Below, piece after piece: positions 8,757 to 17,772 of a stretch of DNA of 46,236 nucleotides; the first letter of the stretch is position 1; every line of letters begins with the position of its first letter. A program made the translations under genes and the position numbers. The notes under the pieces are model-generated. The model was not told where the DNA came from. It saw only the letters and a list, made by a program, of their open reading frames with translations, and ran no database searches. Origin of the DNA: Sphingomonadales bacterium (GTDB lineage: Bacteria; Pseudomonadota; Alphaproteobacteria; Sphingomonadales; Sphingomonadaceae). The stretch covers positions 1 through 46,236 of the forward strand of contig JAIEOM010000049.1 of assembly GCA_019750455.1 (NCBI GenBank), written 5' to 3'.

Positions 8757-9744
8757 GGCTCGCCTCGTCAAAGGCGGGGCGGCCGACAGGACTGCTGCCC
8801 GCGCGTGGCATCGCCGCCTCGATCTGCGGCAGCCACGCCTTGACCCCTGTGCCGATGCTGGTCTGCGGCAACGAGGCGAGGAAGCGCGATTTCGCCTCCC
8901 ACTCCGCCACAGACCGCCCGGCCAGCCGCGCGGCTTCCTCCAGCCCCACCGGCTGGCGCAGCGCGCGGTTGATCAGAGCATCGCCGAAAAAGGTCCAATC
9001 GTTCTCGGCCACGCAGCCGAACGAGGACCGCGTGCTGGCGGCGGCAGTGAGGATCGCGGTGTCGGGGCTTGCCAGCGCAGGCACGAACACCCCCGAATAG
9101 CAGGCCGACAGGATCAGCACCCGCCGCGCAATACCAGCCTCGGCCAGCGCGGCCTTGAGCTTCGGGGGCGAAAGCACGCCATAGCCGTGATCGCCGTAGT
9201 GGTAGGCAAGGCCAATGTCCGATCCGTGGCTGGTAGTGTAGAGCACCAGCACATCCTCCTTGCCGTCCATCACCGTGCCCAGATGGGCAAGCGCCAGCAG
9301 CAGCGCGGTGATCGAGCCGTGGGGGGCATCGTCGCGCGTGCCATCCGGCCCTGCCAGCATCAGCGTGCGCCCCTCGGCCCCGTAACGCGCGGACAGCACC
9401 CGCGCCGCCTCGCGCGCCTCGCGGGCGAAGACGGGATCGGAGTCGAGCGCGATGGTCAGCACGTAGGCATCCGGCGTCCCGGGCCGCTGCGGCTTGATCG
9501 CCGCCAGCGCGCTATCCAGCCGCGCGCGCTGGGCGCGGATTTCGGCGGCGGAGACATTGCGGTGCAGTTCGGGCGAGAGTTCATAGCTCTTCGCCCGCTC
9601 TTCACGGGTCTTGCCGCCCGCAAGCTCGGGCCAGGGGGCGACATGCGACGGCGGCTGGAAGGGGTTGGGGGCGGAGGACTGGGACAGCGCAGGGACAGCG
9701 AGCAATGCCGCCAAGGCTCCAGCGATGATCCGGCCCCTGTTCAT
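8737..9744 (-). CDS. Secreted peptidase C13 (legumain-like) family protein
   Basis: This 335-residue protein has a signal peptide (ending near ALSQS). The C13/caspase-fold catalytic dyad is seen as YTTSHGSD (His about residue 173) at the end of one strand and LILSACYSGVF (Cys about 215) at the end of the next. This matches the bacterial C13 family related to legumain and GPI-transamidase. It probably cleaves or transfers at Asn or Asp in the periplasm; the substrate is unknown. A long basic N-terminal helix region (residues about 45-85) precedes the fold. It lies downstream of the sdhCDA terminator on the same strand, so it needs its own promoter, and it overlaps the convergent fusion gene by 20 bases. 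Confidence 0.82.
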   Translation of the reverse strand: MNRGRIIAGALAALLAVPALSQSSAPNPFQPPSHVAPWPELAGGKTREERAKSYELSPELHRNVSAAEIRAQRARLDSALAAIKPQRPGTPDAYVLTIALDSDPVFAREAREAARVLSARYGAEGRTLMLAGPDGTRDDAPHGSITALLLALAHLGTVMDGKEDVLVLYTTSHGSDIGLAYHYGDHGYGVLSPPKLKAALAEAGIARRVLILSACYSGVFVPALASPDTAILTAAASTRSSFGCVAENDWTFFGDALINRALRQPVGLEEAARLAGRSVAEWEAKSRFLASLPQTSIGTGVKAWLPQIEAAMPRAGSSPVGRPAFDEASLKAAAK

Positions 9745-9800
9745 CGAAGCCCAAGCTGCCTGCCTGCCAAGGGCGGGTCAAGCCGCCATCCGGCCACCTG

Positions 9801-9842
9801 TCAAAAAACAAAGGCCCGATCCCTCGCGGGGGACCGGGCCTC
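9801..9842 (-). terminator. Rho-independent terminator of sdhCDA
   Basis: Read on the minus strand, a GC-rich hairpin (AGGCCCGGTCCC and its complement around a GCGA loop, 9812-9841) is followed by TTTGTTTTTTG (9811-9801). It begins 25 bases after the sdhA stop. It is the strongest intrinsic terminator I saw in the window and closes the succinate dehydrogenase transcript before any sdhB. Confidence 0.88.
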
Positions 9843-9866
9843 TGTTCTTTCAGACGTGACGCCGGA

Positions 9867-11735
9867 TCAGTACACGCGCGCCTTGGGCTCGATATACTTG
9901 ATGTCGTCGGTCAGGGTGTATTCGTGGACCGGACGGTAATCGATGCGGATGTTGCTGCCGCGCCCGCCCCAGCCGTCGAACCAGGAAATGGTGTGCTTCA
10001 TCCATTCCTTGTCGTTGCGCTCGGGGTAGTCCTCGTGCGCGTGGGCGCCGCGGCTTTCCTTGCGGTTGGCGGCCGATGCCATCGTCACGTTGGCCTGCGC
10101 CATCAGGTTGTCGAGCTCGAGCGTCTCGATCAGGTCGCTGTTCCAGATCAGCGACTTGTCGGTGACGTGGATGTCCTCCATCCGCTTGTTCTGCTCGGCG
10201 AGCTTGGCCACGCCCTCGTCCATCAGCTTCTGGTCGCGGAACACGGCGCAGTGCTTCTGCATCGCCTTCTGCATTTCGGCGCGGATCTGCGCGGTGGGCG
10301 AGCCGCCCTGCGCGTAGCGGAAATGGTCGAGGCGGGTCAGGGCGAAGTCCGCGCTGTCAGCGGGCAGTTCGGCCTGCTTGGCGTTGGGCTTCAGATTGTC
10401 GCGCAGGTGGTGGCCGGTCGCGCGGCCAAACACCACGAGGTCGATCAGCGAGTTCGAGCCGAGCCGGTTCGCCCCATGCACCGACACGCAGGCCGCCTCG
10501 CCCACGGCATAGAGGCCGGGGATGACCGTGTCCGGGTTGCCGTCCGGGCCGAGGGTGACGACCTGCCCATGATAGTTACACGGGATGCCGCCCATGTTGT
10601 AATGCACCGTCGGGGTGACGGGGAGCGGCTGGCGGGTAAGGTCGACGCCCGCGAAGATCTTGCCGCTCTCGGTGATGCCCGGCAGGCGTTCGGCCAGCAC
10701 CTTGGGATCGATGTGATCGAGGTGCAGGTAGATGTGGTCGCCATCCGGCCCCACGCCGCGCCCCTCGCGCATTTCGAGCGCCATCGAACGGCTGACGACA
10801 TCGCGCGAGGCGAGGTCCTTGGCCGAGGGGGCATAACGCTCCATGAAGCGTTCGCCCTCGGAGTTGGTGAGATAGCCCCCCTCCCCGCGCGCGCCTTCGG
10901 TGATGAGCACGCCCGCGCCGTAGATGCCGGTCGGGTGGAACTGAACGAACTCCATGTCCTGCAAGGGCAGCCCGGCGCGCAGCACCATCCCGCCACCGTC
11001 GCCGGTGCAGGTGTGGGCCGAAGTCGCGGTGTAGTAGCAGCGGCCATAGCCGCCGGTCGCCAGAACAACCGACTGCGCACGGAAGCGGTGGATCTTGCCG
11101 TCATCAAGGCACATCGCCATCACGCCGACGCACTGCTTCACCCCGTCGCGTTCGGCCATGATCAGGTCGAGCGCGAAGTATTCAATGAAGAAGTCCGCGT
11201 CATACTTCAGCGACTGCTGATAAAGCGCGTGGAGCATGGCGTGGCCGGTGCGGTCAGCCGCGGCGCAGGTGCGCTGCACCGGCGGGCCGGCGCCCATGTT
11301 CTGCATGTGGCCGCCAAAGGGACGCTGGTAGATCGTGCCATCGGCATTGCGGCTGAAAGGCACGCCGGCGTGCTCCAGCTCGTAAACCGCGGCCGGAGCC
11401 TCGCGCGCGAGATATTCGATCGCGTCCTGATCGCCCAGCCAGTCCGACCCCTTGACGGTGTCGTACATGTGCCAGGTCCAGTGGTCGGGGCTGTTGTTGC
11501 CGAGCGAGGCGGCAATCCCGCCCTGCGCTGCCACGGTGTGCGAGCGCGTCGGGAAGACCTTGGAGATGTTCGCGGTGCGCAGGCCAGCTTCGGCCGCGCC
11601 CATCGTCGCACGCAGGCCCGATCCGCCCGCGCCCACCACGACTACGTCATAGGTGTGATCGACGATCGTGTAGGCGCCCTTGAGGTGGGCCCCGCCCACG
11701 TCGTTTGCAGTGCCCTTGGGAGCTGCGGTTGCCAT
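9867..11735 (-). CDS. sdhA: Succinate dehydrogenase flavoprotein subunit
   Basis: The 622-residue FAD subunit of complex II oxidises succinate to fumarate on the cytoplasmic face of the inner membrane. The dinucleotide-binding motif [12 protein letters not shown] is near residue 35. The covalent-flavin histidine lies in SHTVAAQGG, followed by the FAD motif [14 protein letters not shown] and the active-site region [13 protein letters not shown]. The terminal region with [14 protein letters not shown] is typical of SdhA. The length is normal. The start overlaps the sdhD stop by one base (TGATG), so it is coupled to sdhD. A terminator follows directly, and sdhB is not in the window. Confidence 0.98.
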   Translation of the reverse strand: MATAAPKGTANDVGGAHLKGAYTIVDHTYDVVVVGAGGSGLRATMGAAEAGLRTANISKVFPTRSHTVAAQGGIAASLGNNSPDHWTWHMYDTVKGSDWLGDQDAIEYLAREAPAAVYELEHAGVPFSRNADGTIYQRPFGGHMQNMGAGPPVQRTCAAADRTGHAMLHALYQQSLKYDADFFIEYFALDLIMAERDGVKQCVGVMAMCLDDGKIHRFRAQSVVLATGGYGRCYYTATSAHTCTGDGGGMVLRAGLPLQDMEFVQFHPTGIYGAGVLITEGARGEGGYLTNSEGERFMERYAPSAKDLASRDVVSRSMALEMREGRGVGPDGDHIYLHLDHIDPKVLAERLPGITESGKIFAGVDLTRQPLPVTPTVHYNMGGIPCNYHGQVVTLGPDGNPDTVIPGLYAVGEAACVSVHGANRLGSNSLIDLVVFGRATGHHLRDNLKPNAKQAELPADSADFALTRLDHFRYAQGGSPTAQIRAEMQKAMQKHCAVFRDQKLMDEGVAKLAEQNKRMEDIHVTDKSLIWNSDLIETLELDNLMAQANVTMASAANRKESRGAHAHEDYPERNDKEWMKHTISWFDGWGGRGSNIRIDYRPVHEYTLTDDIKYIEPKARVY

Positions 11736-12121
11736 CAGGCGTTACCTCCGAATGCGAGCGCGGCGACGCTGAAAATCCCGAAGGCGCCCCCGCCGATGGT
11801 TGCAAGATTGAGCGCGGCAATCGCCGCAAACTTGGTGCCGGCTTCGTGGACATAGTCCTCGATCAGCACCTGAAGACCGAGCCGCGCGTGCCAGAACAGG
11901 CTGATCACCAGAAGGATCATCGCGGTCGCCGAAACGGGGTGGCTCAGCCACTTGGCCACGCTGGCATGGCCGAAATCGCCAAGCATGACGAGGCTGACCA
12001 GCAGCCAGCTCATCAGCACCACGTTGCCGATCGCGGTGAAGCGTTGCAGCAGCCAGTGGTGCGCGCCTGCATGCGCCGGGCCAAGCCCGCGCACGCGTCC
12101 GATGGAGGTTCCGTTACCCAT
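11735..12121 (-). CDS. sdhD: Succinate dehydrogenase membrane anchor subunit
   Basis: A 128-residue integral membrane protein with three hydrophobic helices (about residues 30-50, 63-85, 98-125). The N-terminal [25 protein letters not shown] and the heme/quinone-side motif [16 protein letters not shown] are hallmarks of SdhD. It sits between sdhC and sdhA; the gap to sdhC is 12 bases and the stop overlaps the sdhA ATG by one base. Confidence 0.93.
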   Translation of the reverse strand: MGNGTSIGRVRGLGPAHAGAHHWLLQRFTAIGNVVLMSWLLVSLVMLGDFGHASVAKWLSHPVSATAMILLVISLFWHARLGLQVLIEDYVHEAGTKFAAIAALNLATIGGGAFGIFSVAALAFGGNA

Positions 12122-12133
12122 GTCGCCTCTCCC

Positions 12134-12514
12134 TCAGCGCAGCAGGATCACGGCCCAGAAGGCCGCGGTGAGAATGATCGCGATGATCGGTGCAGCAACC
12201 GACCACATGCGGTTGGTATCGAGCTCGTATCCCGCGCCGATATCGAGCACGAAGTGGCGAAGCCCGCTCATCATGTGAGTGAAGAAGGCCCAGCTCAGGC
12301 CGACCAGCACCACCATGCCCAGCGGCGAGCCCATCCAGAACTGGAAGGTCGCATAGGCCTCGGGCCCGCTCGCCAGTGCGCCGAGCCACCACAGCAGAAC
12401 GCCCAGACCCACCAGCGCCATGCCGTCGCCGGTTGCGCGGTGGAGGATCGATACGAGCATGTGCGGTCCCCAGCGCCAGATCTGGAGATGGGGCGATAGC
12501 GGTCTTTGGTTCAT
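12134..12514 (-). CDS. sdhC: Succinate dehydrogenase cytochrome b556 subunit
   Basis: This is a 126-residue membrane protein. It starts MNQRPLSPHLQIWRWGPHM and carries the SdhC signature SILHRATGDGMA and the heme-ligand region HMMSGLRHFVLDIG. Three transmembrane helices are visible. The ATG at 12514 was chosen because the preceding in-frame residues are not conserved and a GGGATCACC stretch lies just upstream. It is first in sdhCDA and is transcribed away from an SDR gene 110 bases upstream. Confidence 0.94.
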   Translation of the reverse strand: MNQRPLSPHLQIWRWGPHMLVSILHRATGDGMALVGLGVLLWWLGALASGPEAYATFQFWMGSPLGMVVLVGLSWAFFTHMMSGLRHFVLDIGAGYELDTNRMWSVAAPIIAIILTAAFWAVILLR

Positions 12515-12623
12515 GGTGATCCCGTCTGGTCCCTTTTTTCGTGGCTCCCACTTAGCGCCGCTGGCGTATGAGGCAAGCGGCGAGCAGTGGACACAGCTTG
12601 CAAATTTCTGGATAGGCGATTGC

Positions 12624-13349
12624 ATGGGACACATTCTTGTAACCGGATCAAGCCGCGGAATTGGCAGTGCGGCGCTGGCAGCCCTCGCCGCGCGCGGGGC
12701 GAAAGTCATCGGTCACGCCTCGCGCAGCGGCATCGAAGGCCCCGGCGGCGCGCCGATCATTGCCGCCGATTTCGGCGATCCCCTATCCGTGCAAAACCTA
12801 TGGGATCAGGCGCTGGACATCGCGCATGGCGAGATCGACGTGGTGGTCAACAACGCCGGGCGGTTCGAAGCGAACCGGCTCGACCGGTCGGACATCGAAT
12901 GGCTGGATGCGTGGGAGGACACCGTCAGGGTCAACCTCACCTCGGCCGCGCAATTGTCGCGCTTTGCGGTGCTGCACTGGCAGGAGCGCGGCTTTGGCGG
13001 GCGGCTCGTGCATGTCGCCAGCCGCGCCGCCTATCGCGGGGATTCGCCTGCCCACTGGCACTATGCCGCCGCCAAGAGCGGGATGGTCGGCATGCACAAG
13101 ACCATTGCCCGCGCCTATGCAAAGGACGGCATCCTCAGCTTTGCCGTGACCCCCGGCTTCACCGACACCAGCATGGCAGGCGATTACCTCGCCAGCCGCG
13201 GGGGGCCGGGCCTGCTCGCCGACATTCCGCTGGGCCGGGTGGCGACGCCCGAGGAGATCGCGGCTATCATCACCTTCTGCGCATTGGATGCGCCCCCCAG
13301 CATGACCGGCGCGGTGATCGACGCCAATGGAGCGAGTTTTGTCCGTTAA
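12624..13349 (+). CDS. SDR-family oxidoreductase
   Basis: A 241-residue short-chain dehydrogenase/reductase. The cofactor motif GSSRGIGS comes right after the start, NNAG is near residue 75, and the catalytic Tyr-x3-Lys is in HYAAAKSG with the Ser in VHVASRAAYRG. The arrangement and the ending GAVIDANGASFVR fit FabG-like NADP(H)-dependent reductases, but the substrate cannot be deduced. The ATG at 12624 is the natural start (MGHILVTGSS); longer frames would run back into sdhC. Its last 23 bases overlap the annotated start of the beta-lactamase gene, which suggests co-transcription. Confidence 0.88.
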   Translation: MGHILVTGSSRGIGSAALAALAARGAKVIGHASRSGIEGPGGAPIIAADFGDPLSVQNLWDQALDIAHGEIDVVVNNAGRFEANRLDRSDIEWLDAWEDTVRVNLTSAAQLSRFAVLHWQERGFGGRLVHVASRAAYRGDSPAHWHYAAAKSGMVGMHKTIARAYAKDGILSFAVTPGFTDTSMAGDYLASRGGPGLLADIPLGRVATPEEIAAIITFCALDAPPSMTGAVIDANGASFVR

Positions 13350-14256
13350 GGCTTTTGGCGCGCTGGCCGCGCTGGCGCTGTGTGGCTGCAATGTCGCCAG
13401 CGCTTCGCAGGCGGTCGCGAAGATCGAGGACGCGCAGCATTCCGACGCCATGGTGCGCTTCGGCAAGGTCTGCGAAGACTGGGACGATTGGGACAAGCCG
13501 ACCGAGCCGTTCAAGATCCACGGCAACACCTGGTATGTGGGCACCTGCGGCATCGCGGCGCTGCTGATCCGCGGGCCGGAAGGCGCGGTGCTGATCGACA
13601 CCGGCACCGCCAAGGGGTCCGAGGCGATTGCCGCCAATATCGAGAAAATCGGCGTCAGGCTTTCCGACGTGAAGGCGATCCTCGGCAGTCACGAACATTT
13701 CGACCATGTCGGCGGCCTTGCCCGGATGCAGGCCCTTACCGGCGCGCCGGTGGTTGTCGGCGCAGGCGCTGTGGAGGTGATCCGCACCGGGAAGGACGAT
13801 CCGCGCGATCCGCAGGCCGGTCTCCATGATCCGATGGCGCCCGTCACAGGCCCCCTCACGGCCGCCGCCGATGGCGAGGTGCTGACCATCGCAGGGCTCG
13901 AAATCACCGCCGTCGCAACGCCCGGCCACACGATCGGCGCGATGAGCTGGCAATGGGAAAGCTGCGACACCAGCGGCTGCCGCATGATCGTCTATGCCGA
14001 CAGCCTCTCGCCCGTCAGCGCCGATGCTTACCGCTTTACCGACCACCCCGATTATGTCGCGATGTTCCGCAAGGGGATCGCACGACTGCGCCCTCTGGAA
14101 TGCGGCATGCTGCTCACCCCCCACCCCTCGGCAAGCGACATGCTCGCCCGGGCGCGCACCGGGACGATGGAGGGCGGCATAAGTTGCGCCGACTACGCCG
14201 ACAGCAAGACCAAGGCGCTGGACGCGCGGCTCGCCAAGGAAGCGGCGTCGAAATGA
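13327..14256 (+). CDS. Subclass B3 metallo-beta-lactamase
   Basis: About 305-309 residues with a lipoprotein-like or secretory signal (ALALCGC). All B3 zinc residues are visible in the ATG-based numbering: SHEHFDH at 121-127 (His, His, Asp, His), TPGHTIGAMSW (His 201) and LLTPHPSAS (His 266). The B3 hallmark is the HxHxDH motif plus His in place of the B1 cysteine. The enzyme should hydrolyse beta-lactams, including carbapenems, in the periplasm. Two starts are possible: ATG at 13327 with no ribosome-binding site, or TTG at 13339 with GGAG six bases upstream; I favour the TTG on spacing. It overlaps the SDR upstream and, by ATGA, prmA downstream. Chromosomal B3 enzymes are established for Erythrobacter-type bacteria. 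Confidence 0.9.
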   Translation: MERVLSVKAFGALAALALCGCNVASASQAVAKIEDAQHSDAMVRFGKVCEDWDDWDKPTEPFKIHGNTWYVGTCGIAALLIRGPEGAVLIDTGTAKGSEAIAANIEKIGVRLSDVKAILGSHEHFDHVGGLARMQALTGAPVVVGAGAVEVIRTGKDDPRDPQAGLHDPMAPVTGPLTAAADGEVLTIAGLEITAVATPGHTIGAMSWQWESCDTSGCRMIVYADSLSPVSADAYRFTDHPDYVAMFRKGIARLRPLECGMLLTPHPSASDMLARARTGTMEGGISCADYADSKTKALDARLAKEAASK

Positions 14257-15170
14257 GCACCACCTGGAAACTCACCGCCCACGCCCCCAAGCCCATCGTG
14301 CAGGCGGCGCTGTTGGCGCATGACCTGATCGACGACTGGGATTACGAGCTCGTCATTGCCGGACGCGAGGTTGCCGAGGACAAGCCCGACGACTGGGTGC
14401 TGGAAGGCTGGTATCCGCGCAAGCCGGGCAAGGCCGAGAAAGCCGCGCTTGCCGGTCTGTTCGAAGGCGGCGCTCCGAAGATCACCATCGAGGAACTGCC
14501 GCCGGAAGACTGGGTGACCCTCAGCCAGCACAACGCGCCCCCGATCCGCGCGGGCCGCTTCCACGTGCACACGCCGGACTATCCCGCCGACCCGGACGCG
14601 ATCGATTTCGTCATCCCTGCCAGTCAGGCCTTCGGCACCGGCCAGCACAAGACCACCGCCGGATGCCTCGAAATGCTCGGGCACATGAAGGCGAGCGGCG
14701 TCATCGCCCGCAATGTGGCCGATATCGGCACAGGCACGGGCCTGCTCGGCTTTGCGGCACTGGCGCTGTGGCCGCGCGCGCTGTGCACCCTGACCGACAT
14801 CGACCCGGTCTGCACCGGCGTGGTCGAGGAGAACGCGCGCCTCAACAACATCCCGATGGGCGCAGGCGCGGGCGAGGCGGTGATGATCGTCGCCGACGGG
14901 ATGGACGATCCGTTGCTGCAAGTGCGCGGGCCTTATGATCTGCTGATCGCCAACATCCTCGCCGGGCCGCTGGTCAGCCTTGCCCCCGATTTCGCCAAGG
15001 CCGTGCCGCCGGGCGGGAGCCTGCTGCTGGCCGGGTTGCTGGCGGGCGAGCAGGAAGCGGCGGTCAAGCGGGCGATGCACCTTGCCGGCTTCCGCATGGC
15101 CGCAAGGCTCCAGCGCGGCGACTGGGCAATCCTGTGGCTGCGGAGGAGACGCGCGCGGGGTTCGCATTAG
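14253..15170 (+). CDS. prmA: Ribosomal protein L11 methyltransferase
   Basis: This 305-residue SAM-dependent methyltransferase trimethylates ribosomal protein L11 in the cytosol. The substrate-recognition part comes first; then FVIPASQAFGTGQHKTT and the SAM-binding motif DIGTGTGLLG, followed by the PrmA signature YDLLIANILAGPL. The start at 14253 overlaps the beta-lactamase stop (ATGA), so it is translated in coupling with it; a longer in-frame extension into the lactamase gene is a shadow. Length and order are normal for the alphaproteobacterial form, which starts with an aminated-looking short N-terminus. Confidence 0.93.
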   Translation: MSTTWKLTAHAPKPIVQAALLAHDLIDDWDYELVIAGREVAEDKPDDWVLEGWYPRKPGKAEKAALAGLFEGGAPKITIEELPPEDWVTLSQHNAPPIRAGRFHVHTPDYPADPDAIDFVIPASQAFGTGQHKTTAGCLEMLGHMKASGVIARNVADIGTGTGLLGFAALALWPRALCTLTDIDPVCTGVVEENARLNNIPMGAGAGEAVMIVADGMDDPLLQVRGPYDLLIANILAGPLVSLAPDFAKAVPPGGSLLLAGLLAGEQEAAVKRAMHLAGFRMAARLQRGDWAILWLRRRRARGSH

Positions 15171-15248
15171 AGCCGGCCCCATCGTGATACGCCCTTGCGG
15201 CGCGCCGGGGGCATGCAATAAGCCATCACTGACAGAGGCTTCCCGAAC

Positions 15249-16091
15249 ATGACCACCGCCGCCACCCAGTCCGCGCTAGAATACGCCGTGTCCCGCGTGG
15301 CGGACCACTTCATGTTCGGCATCTATTTCGATCTCAGCCGCTACCTGATCGCGGCGGGGGTGCTGACAGCGTTGCTGCTGGTGTTTCGCGGCTTTGCGGA
15401 ACGGCGCCGCATCCAGCAGGGCCGCCGGGCATCGCGCGCCGATTACATGCGCGAAATCCTCTCCTCTATGCGGACGGTCGTTGTCTACGCCTTCGTCACG
15501 CTGGCGATCCTCGTCGGGCGCGAGACCGGGGTGATCCTGCTGTCGATCAAGGACGCCACGCTGTGGACGATCATCTGGCAGTTCGCGCTGATCGTGATCG
15601 CGCATGATGCATGGTTCTACTGGGCGCACCGCGCGATGCACTCCAAGCGGCTGTTCCGCGCGACGCACCTCCACCACCACAAGTCGCGCACGCCCACGCC
15701 GTGGACCGCCTACAGCTTCACCATGACCGAGGCGGTGATCGAGGTCGCTTTCGTGCCGGTGTTCCTGCTGATCACCAGCCAGCTGGGGATCGCCTATGCG
15801 GGCTATGCAATCCTGTTCTTCATCTGGCACCAGATGATCCGCAACGTGATGGCCCACGCGGGGAGCGAGCTGTTTCCGGCAGGGTGGGTGGACAATCCGT
15901 GGACGAGCTGGATCTCGACCACCACGCATCACGATCTGCACCATTCCTCGGGCCACAATTTCGGGTTCTACTTCACCTTCTGGGATCGCTGGATGGGCAC
16001 CGAACACCCGCGCTACCGCGAGGCCTTCCGCGAAGTGACGACCCGGCGGCGCGAACCGCAACCGCAACCAGTGCCCGAACCGGCAGAATAG
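15249..16091 (+). CDS. Sterol desaturase / fatty acid hydroxylase family membrane protein
   Basis: A 280-residue membrane di-iron oxygenase. Hydrophobic helices lie around residues 30-50, 70-90, 105-122 and 165-195. The three histidine clusters of the family are all present: HDAWFYWAHRAMH, HLHHHKS and THHDLHHSSGHN. Such enzymes hydroxylate or desaturate lipids, carotenoids or sterol-like substrates in the membrane; the substrate here cannot be named. The ATG follows GACAGAGG about 13 bases upstream. It ends 13 bases before the convergent sigma-factor gene. Confidence 0.87.
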   Translation: MTTAATQSALEYAVSRVADHFMFGIYFDLSRYLIAAGVLTALLLVFRGFAERRRIQQGRRASRADYMREILSSMRTVVVYAFVTLAILVGRETGVILLSIKDATLWTIIWQFALIVIAHDAWFYWAHRAMHSKRLFRATHLHHHKSRTPTPWTAYSFTMTEAVIEVAFVPVFLLITSQLGIAYAGYAILFFIWHQMIRNVMAHAGSELFPAGWVDNPWTSWISTTTHHDLHHSSGHNFGFYFTFWDRWMGTEHPRYREAFREVTTRRREPQPQPVPEPAE

Positions 16092-16104
16092 AGCACTCCG
16101 GGGC

Positions 16105-17292
16105 TCAGCCGAGCATCGCGCGGCGCTTCTCCAGCCACAGCTGTTCCGCGCGCGGCGGGCCGAGGGCGAGTGCGGCATCAAGCGCCGCCGCCGCCTCCCC
16201 ATCCCGCCCCGCCTTGGCGAGCAGATCGGCGCGGGCGACATGGAACGGACGGGCCAGCGCGAGGCGTTCGGCGGGAAGTGCGTCAAGCACCGCCAGCCCC
16301 GCCTCCGCCCCCTCCACCTGCGCCAGAGCCAGCGCGCGCGACAGGGCCACCATCGGCGAGGGGCGCAGCGCCAGCAGCACATCGTAGAGCCGCAGCACCG
16401 CGCTCCAGTCCACCGCCCCGTCAAAGGCGCGGCGCGCGTGGGTGAGCTGGATCGCGGCCATCACCTGGTACGGCCCCGAGCGGGCGGTCTTCGCGGCGGC
16501 CTCCAGCAGCTCCCGCGCCCGCCCGATCCGGGCGAGGTCCCATTGCGAACAATCCTGCTGCGAGAGCGGCACCATCGCCCCCTCCCCGTCCACCCGCGCC
16601 GCCGCCCGCGACCGGGCCAGCAGCACCAGCGCGGCAAGGCCCAGCGCCTCGGGCTCGCCGGGCAGGAGTTCGGCGACCAGTAGCGCCAACCGCTCGACTT
16701 CCGCGCCGAGGTCTTCGCCGATGTCCGCCGACAGCTCGCCGCCCGCATCGGCATAGGCGGCGGTGAAGGCCAGCTCGAGCGCCAGCAGCACCGCCCCCAG
16801 CCGTTCGCGCCAGTCACGGCGCGGGGGCAGTTCGAAAGCGATCCCCGCCTCGCGCACCTTGGTTTTGGCGCGGGTGATCCGCTGGAACATCGCCGGTTCG
16901 CTCGCCACGAACAGCCGGGCGATGGCGGCGACCGGCAGCCCGCAGATCACCTTCAGCGCCAGCGCCGCGCGCGCTTCGGCGGCGATGGCGGGGTGGCAGC
17001 AGATGAACAGCAGCCGCAGGCGTTCGTCGGGGATCGGATCGGGGAGATGAAGAATATCCGCCATGTCGGAAACCTCCGCATGTCGCTCCGCCGCCCGCGC
17101 TGCGCCGCGCGCCTTGCGAATGGCATCGAGCGCGCGGCGCCTGCCCGCGACGAACAGCCAGGCGGGCACATCGCGCGGCGGCTCGGCCAGAGCGAGCGCC
17201 GATGCAGCGGCCTCGGCAAAGGCTTCTTCGGCCGCGTCGAGATCGCGCAATCGGGCGGCGAGCGCGGCCACCACCCGGGGCCGCGCTGCCAT
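16105..17292 (-). CDS. ECF sigma factor with long C-terminal extension (ECF42-like)
   Basis: About 395 residues. The N-terminal sigma-2 part has RDLDAAEEAFAEA...VPAWLFVAGRRRALDAIRKA, and the sigma-4 part has LALKVICGLPVAAIARLFVASEPAMFQRITRAKTKVREAGI. A roughly 200-residue helical, TPR-like extension follows (YDVLLALRPSPMVALSRALALAQVEG, then PFHVARADLLAKAGRDGEAAAALDAAL). This layout is that of the ECF42 group (PF20239, DUF6596), whose members lie beside DGPF/YciI proteins, exactly as here. No anti-sigma factor is nearby, which is normal for the group. The ATG at 17292 was taken; GTG at 17340, overlapping yciI, would give a more typical N-terminus. Target promoters are unknown. Confidence 0.85.
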   Translation of the reverse strand: MAARPRVVAALAARLRDLDAAEEAFAEAAASALALAEPPRDVPAWLFVAGRRRALDAIRKARGAARAAERHAEVSDMADILHLPDPIPDERLRLLFICCHPAIAAEARAALALKVICGLPVAAIARLFVASEPAMFQRITRAKTKVREAGIAFELPPRRDWRERLGAVLLALELAFTAAYADAGGELSADIGEDLGAEVERLALLVAELLPGEPEALGLAALVLLARSRAAARVDGEGAMVPLSQQDCSQWDLARIGRARELLEAAAKTARSGPYQVMAAIQLTHARRAFDGAVDWSAVLRLYDVLLALRPSPMVALSRALALAQVEGAEAGLAVLDALPAERLALARPFHVARADLLAKAGRDGEAAAALDAALALGPPRAEQLWLEKRRAMLG

Positions 17293-17315
17293 GATCGCTT
17301 CTGCGAGAGAGACGC

Positions 17316-17675
17316 TCAGCCTTCCGCCCCCATCGGCCACACCGGACGCACTTCGATCCCGCCCTTCGGCACGGGAATGCGCCGCGCCCATGCCAGCGCC
17401 TCGTCGAGGCCCGGCACATCGATGATATAAAACCCGCCCAGCTCCTCGTGGGTTTCGGCGAAGGGGCCATCGTGCAGGCTCTCCGCGCCATCCTTCCAGC
17501 GGATCGTGGTGGCGGTGGCCGCAGGCTTCAGCCGCTCGCCCGAAAAGGGCACGCCCGCTGCGACCAGATCCTCGGCCAGTTTCATGTGCCCGGCCAGCAC
17601 CTGCTCCAGCAGCGCGGCGCCCTCGGCACCGTCATAGACGCTTTCGTCCTCGTTGATCATCAGCATGAATTGCAT
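17316..17675 (-). CDS. YciI-like DGPF-domain protein, partner of the ECF sigma factor
   Basis: This 119-residue protein has the start MQFMLMINEDESVY, the signature HDGPFAETHEELGGFYIIDV and the ending IEVRPVWPMG, typical of the YCII-related DGPF family. These small cytosolic proteins are found beside ECF42 sigma factors and are thought to act in the same response; their biochemical role is not settled. GGAG lies seven bases before the ATG. The sigma gene follows 23 bases downstream or overlaps it, depending on the start chosen. Confidence 0.9.
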   Translation of the reverse strand: MQFMLMINEDESVYDGAEGAALLEQVLAGHMKLAEDLVAAGVPFSGERLKPAATATTIRWKDGAESLHDGPFAETHEELGGFYIIDVPGLDEALAWARRIPVPKGGIEVRPVWPMGAEG

Positions 17676-17772
17676 GTCGCGTCTCCGTCTTGGCCCCACC
17701 GGACTTGGCGAGGCTCCGACATGGAGACGCACCTGCCAAGCCGGATTCGACAGGGGCCCGAACTTTCTTGCC

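Noticed and set aside
9924..11855. 643-codon open frame on the plus strand opposite sdhA
   Set aside because: It is a mirror frame caused by GC-rich third codon positions. sdhA on the other strand is certain and the translation resembles no protein.
13953..14252. Upstream in-frame extension of prmA
   Set aside because: It overlaps the beta-lactamase gene in another frame; conserved PrmA sequence begins only at the ATG at 14253.
7020..14256. Idea that the BlaI/M56 pair controls the B3 beta-lactamase
   Set aside because: The lactamase lies more than 6 kb away inside another operon, I saw no TACAnnTGTA box before it, and the M56 protein has no beta-lactam sensor.
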